Shown here: one piece after another, positions 1 through 11,200 of the stretch | Layout of the letters: the number at the start of each line of letters is the position of its first letter | How positions within the stretch are numbered: the stretch's first letter is position 1 | Source of the DNA: Lathyrus oleraceus | Taxonomy: Eukaryota; Streptophyta; Magnoliopsida; Fabales; Fabaceae | Length of the DNA stretch: 64,000 bases | NCBI RefSeq assembly: GCF_024323335.1 | Contig: NC_066581.1 | Coordinates: 443,139,816-443,203,815 of the forward strand | Direction of reading: 5' to 3' | Position numbers and translations under genes: made by a program | Notes under the pieces: model-generated | The model's input: only the letters and a program-made list of their open reading frames with translations | The model's database searches: none | What the model was told of the DNA's origin: nothing

Positions 1-61
1 AATCGTATTAATATAGAAAATACAGAAAATAAACAGCTATCAGATGCATGGTTTCATAAGT

Positions 62-74
62 GGCTCTAATACCA
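62..74 (-). other. primer binding site, tRNA-iMet type
   Basis: The reverse strand reads TGGTATTAGAGCC, one base downstream of the LTR end. It differs by one base from the common plant copia primer site TGGTATCAGAGC. Confidence 0.85.
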
Positions 75-248
75 CTGAAGGAGAATTGCGATCCAAAACA
101 CATAGGAAATTAAATATTTTCTCCTTTAGTGATCCTTACGAATGGGCATGATCAGTGATAGAATCATTACCTCTTGTGGCGATTGAAATCTTTGATGCAG
201 ATCTAAGGAGTGATCATAAACGTTGAATGGTGACAACGCCTTTACTCA

Positions 249-304
249 GTCCACACGAATAGATTCCTTCAGTCAAAGTGCTAACTGCTACAAATGAAGG
301 CTTT

Positions 305-360
<56 letters not shown>

Positions 361-483
361 AATGAAATTTCAACTAAACAATAGCTTCTGCCACGAATAA
401 AGGCTTTCAGTGCTAGTCCACACGAACAAATTCCTTCAGTCTCAGTGCTAGCTGCTACGAATGAAGGCTTTTAGTGCTAGACC
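249..483. repeat. degenerate direct repeat inside the copia LTR
   Basis: A block containing CCACACGAA, CTTCAGTC, GTGCTAGCTGCTACGAATGAAG and CTTT(C/T)AGTGCTAG-like pieces occurs at about 249-307 and 413-483, with a partial copy at about 386-412. The microsatellite lies between copies. Confidence 0.7.
306..361. repeat. compound (GT)n(GA)n microsatellite
   Basis: About 15 GT dinucleotides followed directly by about 12 GA dinucleotides, inside the copia LTR. It interrupts one copy of the LTR's internal direct repeat. Confidence 0.95.
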
Positions 484-1272
484 ACATAATAAACAGTGAG
501 CGGTATCTAGCCACACATCACTGCTACCCAAGACACGAAAAAATGTCATGTGATCTAAAAAATCCTATTGTGATAATACTTATGTGTATAATTACCCTTT
601 TGCCCCTATGTCTATATTGAACACAAGGCATAGACTGTGTCATCCTTGTCTAGTTCAATGTTGGGCACGTAGACATTTATCCTGTTATGCAGGATGGGAA
701 AATTCCATCTAGGTCACTCATGTCCCTCATCATGCTTTGTGGAGGACCCATCAACTGTCTTTATGGTCATCCAGTTACGGACAATGTTTGATCAGTAATA
801 AGGCAGTCGACTCTACATCTAGGGTCCATAGTGGTTTCAGATCGAAGGGTGGTATACACCACTATCACCATGAGAATAACTTATGACACTTTGCATAACA
901 TTCTATATAGTATTCTCATAGCGGGTCAATCTAGTATAAATATTACTCTTAATATTCATACCTATGTTTAAGACTTGATAACTCCTTATCCATGATCCAT
1001 GAGATGTGATCATCAATCTATATACATAATAGTCTTAATGCTTTAATGTGATCCCACTTTACAACAGAGCTCGACTACGGATACTTTAAGAATAATGTTA
1101 TTATGTTTAATGGGACCTCATGATTAAGTCACACTTGATACATTAAATGGACTAACTATTATAGGGACTTTATTAAACAAACATAATAAAGAAAAAGCCT
1201 TTTATTATTAAAAAATAATTCGATACAAGTACCAAAAGTATTGGTCTCTAGGGCTTACACCAACAAATTTTT

Positions 1273-2058
1273 GGTGTGATTAGCCTTGTTTCAATCATAG
1301 GCTGATGTCATCATGCTTGCAGAAGCTGATGTGTTATAGTCCCCAAGGAGGCCCTTATTCAAATTCTTGTTCCTTATCCATTGGCACTAGTTGTGGCATT
1401 GCACATGTGCCTTCATGTGGCGACATGATGTTGCTCATTATATCCAGGCTGTTTGGTGTGAACGCGATATCCTTTGAATCAATCAGTTCCTAAACTTTGT
1501 ATTTGAAGCTCTTACAACTCTTGATCGAGTGTTCGGGTTCCCTAGAATTGAAGTCACACCTAACATTCATGTTGTAGTTTAAGGGAAGAGGCGTTGGAGG
1601 AGGCCTAAGTTTCCTTAACTTCACCAATGAGCTATTTAGCAAAAGTGGGAGAATTTGACCGTATGACATAGGAAATGGGTCAAACTGTTTCTTCAGTCTC
1701 TTTGATTTTTCTGGCCTTTTTGAGCATAAGAGTTTTGCCTCTAATTTGAGTACCAATTATGAATTCGCATTTGGTTCCTTGGGAGATAGCTTAGAATGAA
1801 CGATGGTTGTTGATTGGGAAGCCTTGGAAGTTTGGGTTGGGAATGGTATCCCTGAGGTAGCTCATGACATGAGGTGGAGTCAGACAAATGTACAGGAGAG
1901 ACTAATTCCCTCATGGTAGTTGGTGTGGGATGGACTTCCTTTTTCAACAGTGTTTGCAAGATGTCCATAACGAGGCTCATCTGAGTTTTCAGGTGGCTGA
2001 TCTCTTCCTTCAATGCAGCTTGGTCATGCTAGAGTTCTTCCATAGTAGCTTGAGACAT
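1273..2058 (-). pseudogene. gag: Ogre gag remnant with the capsid part deleted
   Basis: Reading leftwards from an ATG at 2058, the start MSQATMEEL is followed by a stop and then a short coiled-coil-like stretch (LKEEISHLKTQMSLVMDILQ). After about 90 codons the sequence jumps near 1760, with a frame change, to the gag C-terminal part: FDPFPMSYGQILPLLL, a PPP stretch, and the degenerate single-knuckle motif CDFNSREPEHSIKSC. This motif is widely conserved just before protease in Ogre elements. The capsid region between these parts is missing. Coding similarity runs on past a stop at 1490 (LIDSKDIAFTPN) to the copia insertion at 1266. In the family this protein forms the particle; this copy cannot. 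The match to copies 2 and 3 in this window is clear. Confidence 0.8.
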
Positions 2059-2375
2059 GCTTCTAGTTCTGAGCGTGCGTTGGGAAATCAAGTAATTGTT
2101 CAGAAGGTGGTATGAGGTTTTGTTTGTGAGATACAAATGATACATGGATGCGTTTTTTGTTTTTGATTTTATTTTTACTCCTTATTAATGCAAAGCTCTT
2201 AGTTATCGTGTTATTAATTATGAGGAACACTTAACATTTTATCATTGCAATCAAGAAAATAGAAGCACCCCCAAAGTGGATCATACAGACATCTCATTCA
2301 TTCATTGTTGGGAAACAAAACAAGTACAAAGGAATTGCAAATACAAGTTTCTTGAATTGGAAACAAACATGCAAA

Positions 2376-2860
2376 TTAAACATCGACCCTAAAAGTGACC
2401 CCTTGAGAATTGCGGAGAGCTTCAATATTGGTGATGAGCTCCGCCATAGTCTTCTTATAGAATTTCATGAAGTTGAAAACTTCAAGAGGGATATTTTCTG
2501 GGCACATGATCAAATATTCCTCCTTTAATTTCTCGGGAAAGTCATGGAGAGCTAAATTGGTCAACACATCCATGTTTGCATCTTTGTTTTTCCATTCATT
2601 ATAGAGAGTTTGGAGATTTTGAATTATGAAATCCATTTGAGCCATTGCAGCTTCATATTGAGCCAAGGTTGTGAGTGCTCCAAAGTCAAATTTCTCGATT
2701 TAAGAGGTCCAAGATGTTCCCATAGGTTGATCGGAACTTGTTATCCTTGATGGACATAATCCTAGAACTTAAGATCTTAAGGCTGTCAGTTTGTGGTTCC
2801 TTGTATCCGAAGGAGAATGTACTCTTTCTCGGTGGAGGATTCTTGATTGCTTTGTAAAAT
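2376..2860 (-). pseudogene. Ogre ORF1 remnant, N- and C-terminal parts fused
   Basis: Ogre elements carry an extra open reading frame of unknown function between the 5' LTR and gag. Here the first ~60 codons (SSTxK, then IKDNKFRSTYGNILDLLN) run with frame shifts into FGALTTLAQY and then directly into the C-terminal domain (MAQMDFIIQNLQTLYNEWKN, ending ITNIEALRNSQGVTF). In copy 2 the same N- and C-terminal sequences are separated by about 1.5 kb, so the centre has been deleted. The joint lies within an Ala-Gln-Tyr that occurs near both ends in the family. The usual ATG is not preserved. Confidence 0.75.
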
Positions 2861-2879
2861 GTCTTATATTACTGTGATA

Positions 2880-3690
2880 AACACAAGATACTAAGAGCTT
2901 TGTTTTTGGTGATTATGATTATGATGTATGGATTCATGTATGCATAGATGAGTGGTTGAGTAGATTATTGGTTTTAACGGATAATGATACTCAAGTACGG
3001 GTTCATAATCTGAGATCTCTGAGATGAGGAATGAGGTATAATACTGATTGCTTTCAAACCAAGGTTCTCATTGTGCAAGATCTAGGAATTTTGATAGACA
3101 TTGGGTTATAGACAAGGTCCTCAGAGTCATGGACTTCCTTGACTGTCTGCCGCTTATGTCAATTTACTTTACAAGCGTCAGCTCCATCAAGGAAATATAT
3201 TATGAGAGAGATCTTTGTTCCGACCCTCGTGAGAAAAGCTTCTCGGAGACCTGCACTACACAACCATCGGTCCTAAATGGCCAAAGGTTAAATGTTCTAC
3301 AAAAGGTCCTTAGAGCCACAGACTCTAATGAAGCTAAGGATGCTTACGCCAAAAGCTTGATGGTCATCAATTTCCTCAAGAGAATCTACTCTAAGCAAAG
3401 TTCTCATATCGACCCTTACGAGAAAAGCTTCTCGATGGCCCATATTACTCAACCTCTCCTATCTAAAGCTTACTCTCAGACTCGGGTAGAGAGTATTTCC
3501 CACAGGGTTATCCTTCAATCATTATCATCCATTTTTAGTATCTCATCATTACAAAGCCAAGTTGCAGACAAGATAATATTAATAGGAATAAAGCAGGAAA
3601 AAATAAAGACAGAACAAATAAATAGATAAACCCTCAAACACGTAAAAAGACAATCCTAAACTAGGCTTGCCTTGCTTAGGGAAACCGAAT
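2880..3690 (-). other. Ogre copy 1 5' leader with duplicated block
   Basis: Non-coding leader between primer site and ORF1. It aligns with the leader of copy 2 (about 23590-24240). A block containing GACCCT(C/T)(A/G)CGAGAAAAGCTTCTC-like sequence and a following ACTCAACC/ACACAACC occurs twice, near 3150-3270 and 3365-3460. A plus-strand reading frame across 3048-3629 appears to be chance. Confidence 0.7.
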
Positions 3691-3707
3691 CCCCAGTAGA
3701 GTCGCTA
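3691..3707 (-). other. primer binding site, tRNA-Arg type (Ogre)
   Basis: The reverse strand reads TAGCGACTCTACTGGGG, close to the TGGCGACTCTGCTGGGG site of copy 3. Two bases separate it from the LTR end at 3710. It fixes the orientation of copy 1 as minus. Confidence 0.85.
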
Positions 3708-4877
3708 GATGTTGCTACCGCAAAAAAGCCGACTGACTGAATAATGCTTGTTAAAAGGAAAGAAAAGCAAACAAAAGAGTCGCCACCGAATCCTATTTAT
3801 TGCTATATAAAGGGGAAAGGAAAAAAATCAATAAAACCCTCTAGAAAAAAAGAAAGGGATAAGGATTGGTCTCACAACCAAATATGGGTTCAGAAGTCAA
3901 TTTACACAAGGGGAAGGTATTAACACCCCTCACATTCATGGTACTCCATGGGAACCATTTAAGTTGTCTGCGTGTTTGGGTATTTTATCACTAAAATTGC
4001 TTTATTACTATCTGAGAAAAGGGGAAAGAACGAAATTGTGGGTTTTTTTATTATTGTGCTCGCCAAGGATTGTGGCCTTTATGCCTACGTATCATTCATC
4101 GGAGGATGAAGAATTAGAGCTCCATAGTTCGAAGTAGAAAATATTTATGTGTTGGTTGGTTTTACCTTGAAAAAGGGTTTCGGGTGTGGTGCCCTAAGGC
4201 GCAAAAAATGAGTTTGATGAGTCGGTGTTATTTTTATGGTTTATGAAAAGAGATGTTTTTTATTAGATTGCATTAAAGACTATGGGCGAAGGCGACTATT
4301 TCATACAAACAAGCCAAGCATCTTGTGTCTAAAATAATTAGAGTAAGGGTAGGACAACTTCATCCTTACTCATTCCCCACCACTTAACACTTGTGGCGCA
4401 CAATACTAATCGTATTTTTATTGTATTTTTGGATTTGATTGGGAAAATTCGATTTGACGCTGGACCAAGGGTTTATTGCTTTTTATTTTGAAATGGTGAC
4501 GTACATGAGTATTTATAGAGAAATAAATGCGATAAATAAAGGGTTTCATTGTAAGGTAGCCCAAGAAAAATTCTTGTATGTGCAATGTGACTTATGCTAA
4601 CAAGTGGATAATGGGCTTAAAAGCATGTCTCCCTCAGGTAGTGCCATGAATGTCATTCTTATAATAAGATTGCAAGTTATGGATGAAAATCAAAAGTTAG
4701 AGCAAAAAATAAAGAATCAGAGCAAGGCCCACATGCAAGGGTCCTAATGAAATCCTCTAAGTCCAACAGTTGGTCACAGATGAATGCATCTTTTTGGTCT
4801 TTTGATTTTATCATGTTTTTGTTCTTTTTGGTCATATGATAACAATAAGTAAGTGACAATGATAAATATGCATGAGA

Positions 4878-4903
4878 ATATATATATATATATATATATA
4901 TAT
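4878..4903. repeat. (TA)n microsatellite
   Basis: About 13 TA dinucleotides within the Ogre LTR. Confidence 0.95.
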
Positions 4904-5736
4904 TGATGATAAGTATGGTGATGGGTGCTTGATAAGTAAATGACAATACAATAAATTGACAAGAAAATAAATCACAAGATGATGGATTAGGTCAACAATA
5001 TCAAAGGTTAATAATGAATAGTTAGTGGTTAGAAATCAATTTCACCAGGTAACTACCTAGGGATTATTTATCCACAAGTCAACAGACTCTAAATATGACG
5101 CATCAAGGGATAACTTATCAATGATGCAAAGTATTTAAGATGATACATGATCATCTAACAATAGATTTGAATCAAAGAAAGTTATACAATCCCAGGTCTA
5201 TCTATAAATGATTTGACAAGTGGAAGATTATATCACCCAAATAATTTCAAGTCCAAAAGTTAATTAATGGACAAGTTAGACAGTCAAACACAAGTAATAA
5301 TGGTTAGTGGTTAATGGACACAATACAACCAAATAGGATCAATAAGTGAGGTCTTATTTGTGCATCAAATGGTTTAAACATGTTCAAATAGGGGAAATCT
5401 ATCAACACCTCAAAGTGTCATGAATGATCCATTGATCATTAATTAACATGTTTGAAATGTTGGAGATTAGGTGAACCCTAAAAATCCATTACCATGATCA
5501 ATAAATGTCATCAACCAACACCAAAAACAAGGGTATAATTGTCCAATAACAATAATAAAAAATAAAATGATCAGTGGATAAATATAAAACACAATATTTT
5601 AATTAAGTGTATTTACAAACATGTTGGATTAAACAGAAATAAATGATAAAAATTAAAATGGAAAAGAAAAGAAAAATAAATGAAATAAAATGAAAAATAA
5701 AAAAATAAAATGGGAAAGAAAGAAAAAAGAACAAAG

Positions 5737-5808
5737 GGGGAACTGGGGGTTGAACCCCTGACTTTGGGGTCATGGGTCAACCCCCTTATCACTGAGCCAA
5801 GCGCTCTT
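5737..5808 (-). other. tRNA-like segment with Pol III A and B boxes
   Basis: On the reverse strand an A-box-like TGGCTCAGTGATAAGG is followed 32 bases later by GGTTCAACCCC, which fits the B-box consensus GGTTCRANYCC. Between them GGGGTT and GACCCC form a six-pair stem around a seven-base loop, like an anticodon arm. A proper acceptor stem and a T at the base before the supposed anticodon are lacking, so this is not a normal tRNA gene. It could be a decayed tRNA, a SINE head, or an LTR-borne internal promoter. Confidence 0.5.
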
Positions 5809-6656
5809 AGTTGTTAACTAGCACGCCCCATAAAATAAATAATAAAACTTAATCAAAAATAACTGATGGGCCAACCTCAGCCACAAGATCAAGTCACTTA
5901 TGATTTAGTAAGCGCGTTGAATGGTTCAGATCACGAGGCACACGAAACACGTGTTGACCAGGGGACACACACGCATATCAGGAGATACATCACACACATA
6001 AACCAATGAAATGATGCCAACATAGATTTTTGAATTTGAACACTAAAAGCACCCACGAAGCAATGAATCAGAACTTCATCTTCAACCTTGGATTTTAGAA
6101 ATCCAACCTGTGCAACTCGAGTATTTTTGGTGGAATCAAACATGGATTCCACTCAAACTCAGGTCATAGTTGCCTTCTCCATACTCATGAGCCATTGATT
6201 GGCTCTTAGTATGGAGTATTTTTCTTGAACACGAACGAATGGACAACCCTAAATCAAAAATAAAATCGAGGATACTCAACAATTGAAGCTCAAATCACGG
6301 GGCTTAGCATCAGTGAATCAGAAGGAGTGGAATGGTAACTTGTTTGGATGGAAATGAGAATGTTAACTACCTAGTCAGAATCGGTTTCAGTTGGTGGTTT
6401 CGATGAGTATGAGAAGCTCAGGTGAGGTTGTTTCATATCATTCCAAGGTTTCAAGTAGCGTCTGAGTTATTGGGTGAAGGTGTTTGAGTGTTTAAATGGT
6501 GTTGAAAATGCTTCAAAGTTCAAACATGATAACTCTGTTTTTTAAGACAAGGGAGTGTGATTTCTGTAGAGGTTTTCTCTCTTCTAAGCTTAGAAAAAGA
6601 GTGGAACATGATCTCCTATATATAGGGAATGTGATGGAGTGGTGTGCTTGAAGTTC

Positions 6657-6680
6657 TTTTTTTTTGGGGGGGGGGGAGGG
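6657..6680. repeat. T-run followed by G-run
   Basis: Nine or more T followed by eleven G and then AGGGGAG, within the Ogre LTR. Confidence 0.9.
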
Positions 6681-8246
6681 GAGTCAGAAAATGGTTGAAC
6701 CCGAAAAATGACAAATGAGTCAGCTTATTGGCCAATTATCATCAGTGTTTTCTCTACAATTTGTCTCCCTTCAATTTGTTTTGTAGCTTGCATGCTTTTG
6801 GTGAAGCAATGGTGGTTCCAATGATGTTGATTCTTCTTTGCTTTTATCCATTTTGGGCAATTTTTCACTTTTTGACTTTGGCTCGGTTTGCTCCCGAGTG
6901 ACATAGTTCCTCTCATTTTGCTTGCATTTGTATCACATAATGTTATGGTATGTGTTCGGGATCAGAATGAAGTGAAACAAACAAGATTAGAGGCTTGAGA
7001 CATGATTATGCATGATATGGCTGAAGTGATCTAGCTATGTGCACCATGATGAAACCCTATCTTTGCACTTGGGCCAATTAAAATTGGCTAGTGCATTTTG
7101 AATGAAACTCATGGCCAATTGAACTTTTCCATATCCTTAAAAAGTTGTAAAATATACCAGATCAAAAGGAGTTGTGATGTGGAAATGGCATTGGTGTAAA
7201 GTGGACGTCATGGACATGTTTCCAGGCTTGACTAGACAACTTGACCAGCTTGGTCAATCCACAATTTGACGTCCTTACTCATTAAATTAGGTATTGGACC
7301 TTGAAAAAAAGTTGTAGAGGAGTTCAATTAGGATTTTTGGCTCAAAGAAGATCCTAAAAGGTTGAAAGATGAAAACTTTATGGGGTTTAGACCAAATGGT
7401 AGGCCAAACTTGCCAACACATGACCAACCATCATGCCCTAAAAATGAAAATTTGATTTTTCTTGAATTCCAAGGCACCATGATGAATGTTTAAAGCTCAA
7501 ATGAATATGTATTGATATAAAATAAGCCTCGTTGCTTTGTGGGATGATTATGGGTCATGTTCATGGATGAAACAAATGGTTCACAAGTTCAAAGTTCAAA
7601 ACTAAACCTTCACTTGCACCATGGATGAAATGGATGTAGATTTGATAAATGAGGATTGAAATTCGCTTGAATTGGATGTGAATGATCCAAAGGATGATGA
7701 GGGGGTCAAGAAAGGCATGACATATAAGCAATGGGGCACAAATTAGGGTTGATTGGATAACAAGGTTCCTCAAAGGCCAAAGCCAAAAAAATTAGGGTTT
7801 GGGGTACAAGTGGTGTCTTGGAGTAATTCATATGGTTGATGCATGATTAGGGTTCCTCAAAGGTAAGGTGAAGGCAAAAAGTGGATGATGACTTATGCAA
7901 GCCACAGAAGAACAAGGAACTATGGTTGAGGTCCATGAATGACCAGATGAATAAGCAAAGCTTTCAACCAAGATTCGCCACCCAATTAGGGTTTTGGTGA
8001 TGAATGGGATGAGATGTGTAGTCCCACAAGGTAAAAGAATGCTTGAGGATAGCAATTAGGGTTTAGGGTGGCTTGGGAACACCCTAACATGATCAAGAGG
8101 CCTTGGTGATTCTCGGAGATGAACACCATGCCTTGAGTTTGTGCTTTCTTGTTATGAGTGCAAATGCAAATGAAATGAGGGATATATGGTCATGCATTAG
8201 GGTTATGAAGGTGATATGAAGGTATGGAGAATTTGAGTGTATGACA

Positions 8247-8260
8247 GTCGCCCCTATTTA
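8247..8260 (-). other. polypurine tract of the element right of the shared LTR
   Basis: The reverse strand reads AAATAGGGGCGAC immediately before the LTR start TGTCATAC. It primes plus-strand DNA synthesis in this family and marks the sequence to its right as the 3' UTR of a minus-strand element. Confidence 0.8.
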
Positions 8261-11200
8261 ATCTTCTCGGACCTCAATGTATGGATATCAACGACTTCCA
8301 CACCTTCAAGGTAGGAGAGAATTAAATAAAAAAAAAGTATCGAAAAATGTTCCCTACTAGGATGGAGGTGATATGAGGTGATATGCATTTGTGAGGACAT
8401 AATTTTGGGATGGCAAATGACTTTGATATGAAGTCATTTGCTAGGGTTTGTATATGGTATTTTATGGGGAGAACATGGGTTAGATGTATGACGGTTATGC
8501 ATGATGTATATGATATGCTATGCATGGTATGATGTGCAACATAAGTATCTTTTCAAATGACAAACAAAGAAAGAAGTTCAATGACAAAAGTTCAAGAAGA
8601 AAAATAGGGGAAAAGACTCCACTAGGGATAATTTCTTATGTAAAAGGTGGTGAAAATCCCTAGCAACAGTTGGGAAGATCTGAAATTTGGTGAACACCAT
8701 CCTTAACAACGACTGGGAAGGTTAAGCAAAAGTGGTGATAGCCCTTAGCAACGGCTGGGGAGAAAAAAGTTCAATGACGATTCCTAGCAAGGGTTGGAAT
8801 ACCTGACTTCAGTGACGATTCCTAGAAACTGATGAAATACCAAACTTCTCCTGGGGAAATTTAGGTTCAATGATGATTCCTAGCCTAAGTTAGAATACCT
8901 GACTTTTAAAGGTGATTATCCTTAGCAATTACTTGGGGAAAACTTAAGTTCAGTGACGATTCCTAGCAAGAGTTGGAATACCTGACATTTGGATAAAAAT
9001 CCCAAGCGACTGCAGGGGAAGACAAGGTTTAGTGAATATTCCTAACAACGGATGGAATACCTAACTCTTATTGGGGAAAGTTAAGGTTCAGTGACAATTC
9101 CTAGTGACGGCTAGAATACTTGACTTCTAAAAGTGAAATTTAGGTTCAATGACGATTCTTAGCGACGACTGTAATACCTGACTTATAAAGGTGAAATTTA
9201 GGTTCAATGACGATTCCTAGAGATGACTGGAATACCTGACTCCTAAAGGTGTTGATCCCTAGAAATTGCTGGGAAAATTTAGGTTCAGTGACGATTCCTA
9301 GTGACGTGTGGAATACCTGACTCCTAAAGCTGAAATTTAGGTTCAGTGACGATTCCTAACGACAAATGGAATACTTGACTCCTAAAGGTGAAATTTAGAT
9401 TCAGTGACGATTCTTAATAAAGACTTGAATACTTGACTCCGAAAGGCGTTGATCCCTAGCAACTGCTGGGAAAATTAAGGTTCAATGACTATTCCTAGCA
9501 ACGGATGGAATATCTGACCCCTAAAAGTGAAATTTAGGTTTACTGACGATTCACATCGACGGTTGGGATGCCTGACTCCTAAAGGTGTTGGTCCATAGAA
9601 ACGACTGAGAAGGTTTGGAATTAAAATATGTCAACCCCTAGCAACAGCTGAAGAGAAATTTTTAGTTTAATGACGATAACTAGCGACGGCTAAAATACCT
9701 AAAATCTAAAGATGATGGTCCCTAACAACGACTGGGAAGGTTTGGAATTAAAATATGTCAACCCCTAGCAACTACTGGGAAGGTTTAGAATTGATGACAT
9801 GCAAAAGGCAAAGGGGTAGCTACAAAAGGATAATGTAAAGATGACTTGATGATTCAGATACCAAAGGTAGATGGAACTTTGCAGTAGGTACGAATACCTC
9901 ATTATATCCCTCAGGAACAATGGCGGGGAAGAATCTTTCAAAATATGGCTTACCACTCGGACTCGGGAACAAGCTTATGAAAATGTGTGACAAATTAGGT
10001 CAAAGTTCATTAACGAAAGACAATTATTCAGACAGGGAGCTCTACTGCAGTGTCAGAATGATTGGGAAAGAGAAGGTCGATACCCAATCAATCATTTTCT
10101 TCTATAAGAGACATGACCCAATTCTGGTAATTATTGTGTTTTAATATGGAAGACGAATGTTTGAACATGGATCTTTACAATAATATCCTAACATTCGGTT
10201 GGGGAGAAAGAAGTTTAGTGAGGATTCCTAGCAACGGTTGGAATACCTGACTTTTACTAGGGAGATTTAGGTTCAATGATGATTCCTAGCAACAACTGAA
10301 ATACGTGACGTTTAAAGGTGATAATCCCTAGCAACTGGTTAGGGAAAACTTAAGTTCGGTGACGATTCCTAGCATTGGCTGGAATAACTGACATTTCGAT
10401 AAAAATCCCTAGCGATTGTAGGGAAGACAAGGTTCAGTGACGATTCCTAACAACGGTTGTAATACCTTACTCTTACTGGGGGAAATTATGGTTCAATGAC
10501 TATTCCTAGCGACGACTGGAATACTTGACTTCTAAAAGTGAAATTTAGGTTCAGTGACGATTCTTAGTGACGACTGTAATACCTGACTTCTAAAGATTAA
10601 ATTTAGGTTCAGTGGCGATTCCTAGCGGCGACTAGAATACCTGACTCCTAAAGGTGTTGATCCCTAAAAACTGTGGGAAAATTTAGGTTCAAGGACGATT
10701 CCTAGTGACGCGTGGAATACCTGACTCCTAAAGCTGAAATTTAGGTTTAGTGACGATTCCTAACGACGGATGGAATACTTGACTCCTAAAGGTTAAATTT
10801 AAATTCAGTGATGATTCATAGCAATGACTCGAATACTTGACTCCTAATGGTGTTGATCCCTAGCAACTGTTGAGAAAATTTAGGTTCAGTGACGATTCAC
10901 ATCGACGGTTGGAATGCCTGACTCCTAAAGGTGTTGGTCCATGTCAACCCCTAGCAACAGCTGAAGAGAAAGTTTTAGTGTAGTGAGATTCCTAGCAACG
11001 ACTAAAATACCTAAACTCTAAAGATGATGGTCCCAAACAAAGACTAGGAAGGTTTGGAATTAAAATATGTCAACCCCTAGCAACTACTGGGAAGGTTTAG
11101 AATTATGACATGGAAAAGGCAAAGGGGTAGCTACAAAAGGATGATGTAAAGATGACTTGATGATTTTCATACCAAAGGTAGAGAGAACTTTGCAGTAGGT

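Larger units (their letters stand above)
1..1265 (-). mobile_element. Ty1/copia LTR retrotransposon, 5' end only
   Basis: A minus-strand element whose 5' LTR (76-1265) and primer binding site (62-74) are visible; the rest lies beyond the left edge of the window. The reverse strand reads TGGTATTAGAGCC one base after the LTR end, which is the initiator-Met tRNA primer site typical of copia elements. The LTR sits directly against protease-proximal gag sequence of an Ogre element at 1266, so it inserted into that older copy. The first five flanking bases are AATTT; the matching target duplication would lie outside the window. No coding sequence of this element is in view, so its lineage cannot be named. 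Confidence 0.85.
76..1265 (-). repeat. copia 5' LTR (1190 bp)
   Basis: On the reverse strand it starts TGTTGGTGTAAGCCC at 1265 and ends CTCCTTCA at 76, giving the TG...CA ends of an LTR. It contains a GT/GA microsatellite and a partly duplicated block of about 65 bp near its 3' half. Confidence 0.85.
1266..3707 (-). mobile_element. Ogre copy 1, internal 5' portion (gag, ORF1, leader, primer site)
   Basis: A minus-strand Tat/Ogre internal region read from its primer site (3691-3707) leftwards through leader, ORF1 and gag, and cut at 1266 by the copia insertion. Both ORF1 and gag lack their central parts, so this is a defective copy. It is joined through the shared LTR 3710-8246 to a second element on the right. 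Confidence 0.85.
3710..8246 (-). repeat. Ogre LTR shared by two tandem elements (4537 bp)
   Basis: On the reverse strand it starts TGTCATACACTC at 8246 and ends CGGTAGCAACA at 3710. The conserved GGTGGCGACTCT near the 3' end of Ogre LTRs is present. On its left is a primer site, as for a 5' LTR. On its right is a polypurine tract, as for a 3' LTR. One LTR therefore serves as 5' LTR of copy 1 and 3' LTR of the element on the right, as expected after unequal recombination between LTRs. It contains a tRNA-like segment (5737-5808), an AT microsatellite and a T/G homopolymer run. Confidence 0.85.

Noticed and set aside
3048..3629. 193-codon plus-strand open frame
   Set aside because: It lies antisense in the Ogre copy 1 leader. 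Copy 2 has the homologous leader with the frame broken, so there is no sign of coding constraint.
5737..5808. Functional tRNA gene
   Set aside because: No matching acceptor stem, no T before the supposed anticodon and a poor D-arm. Kept only as a tRNA-like segment.
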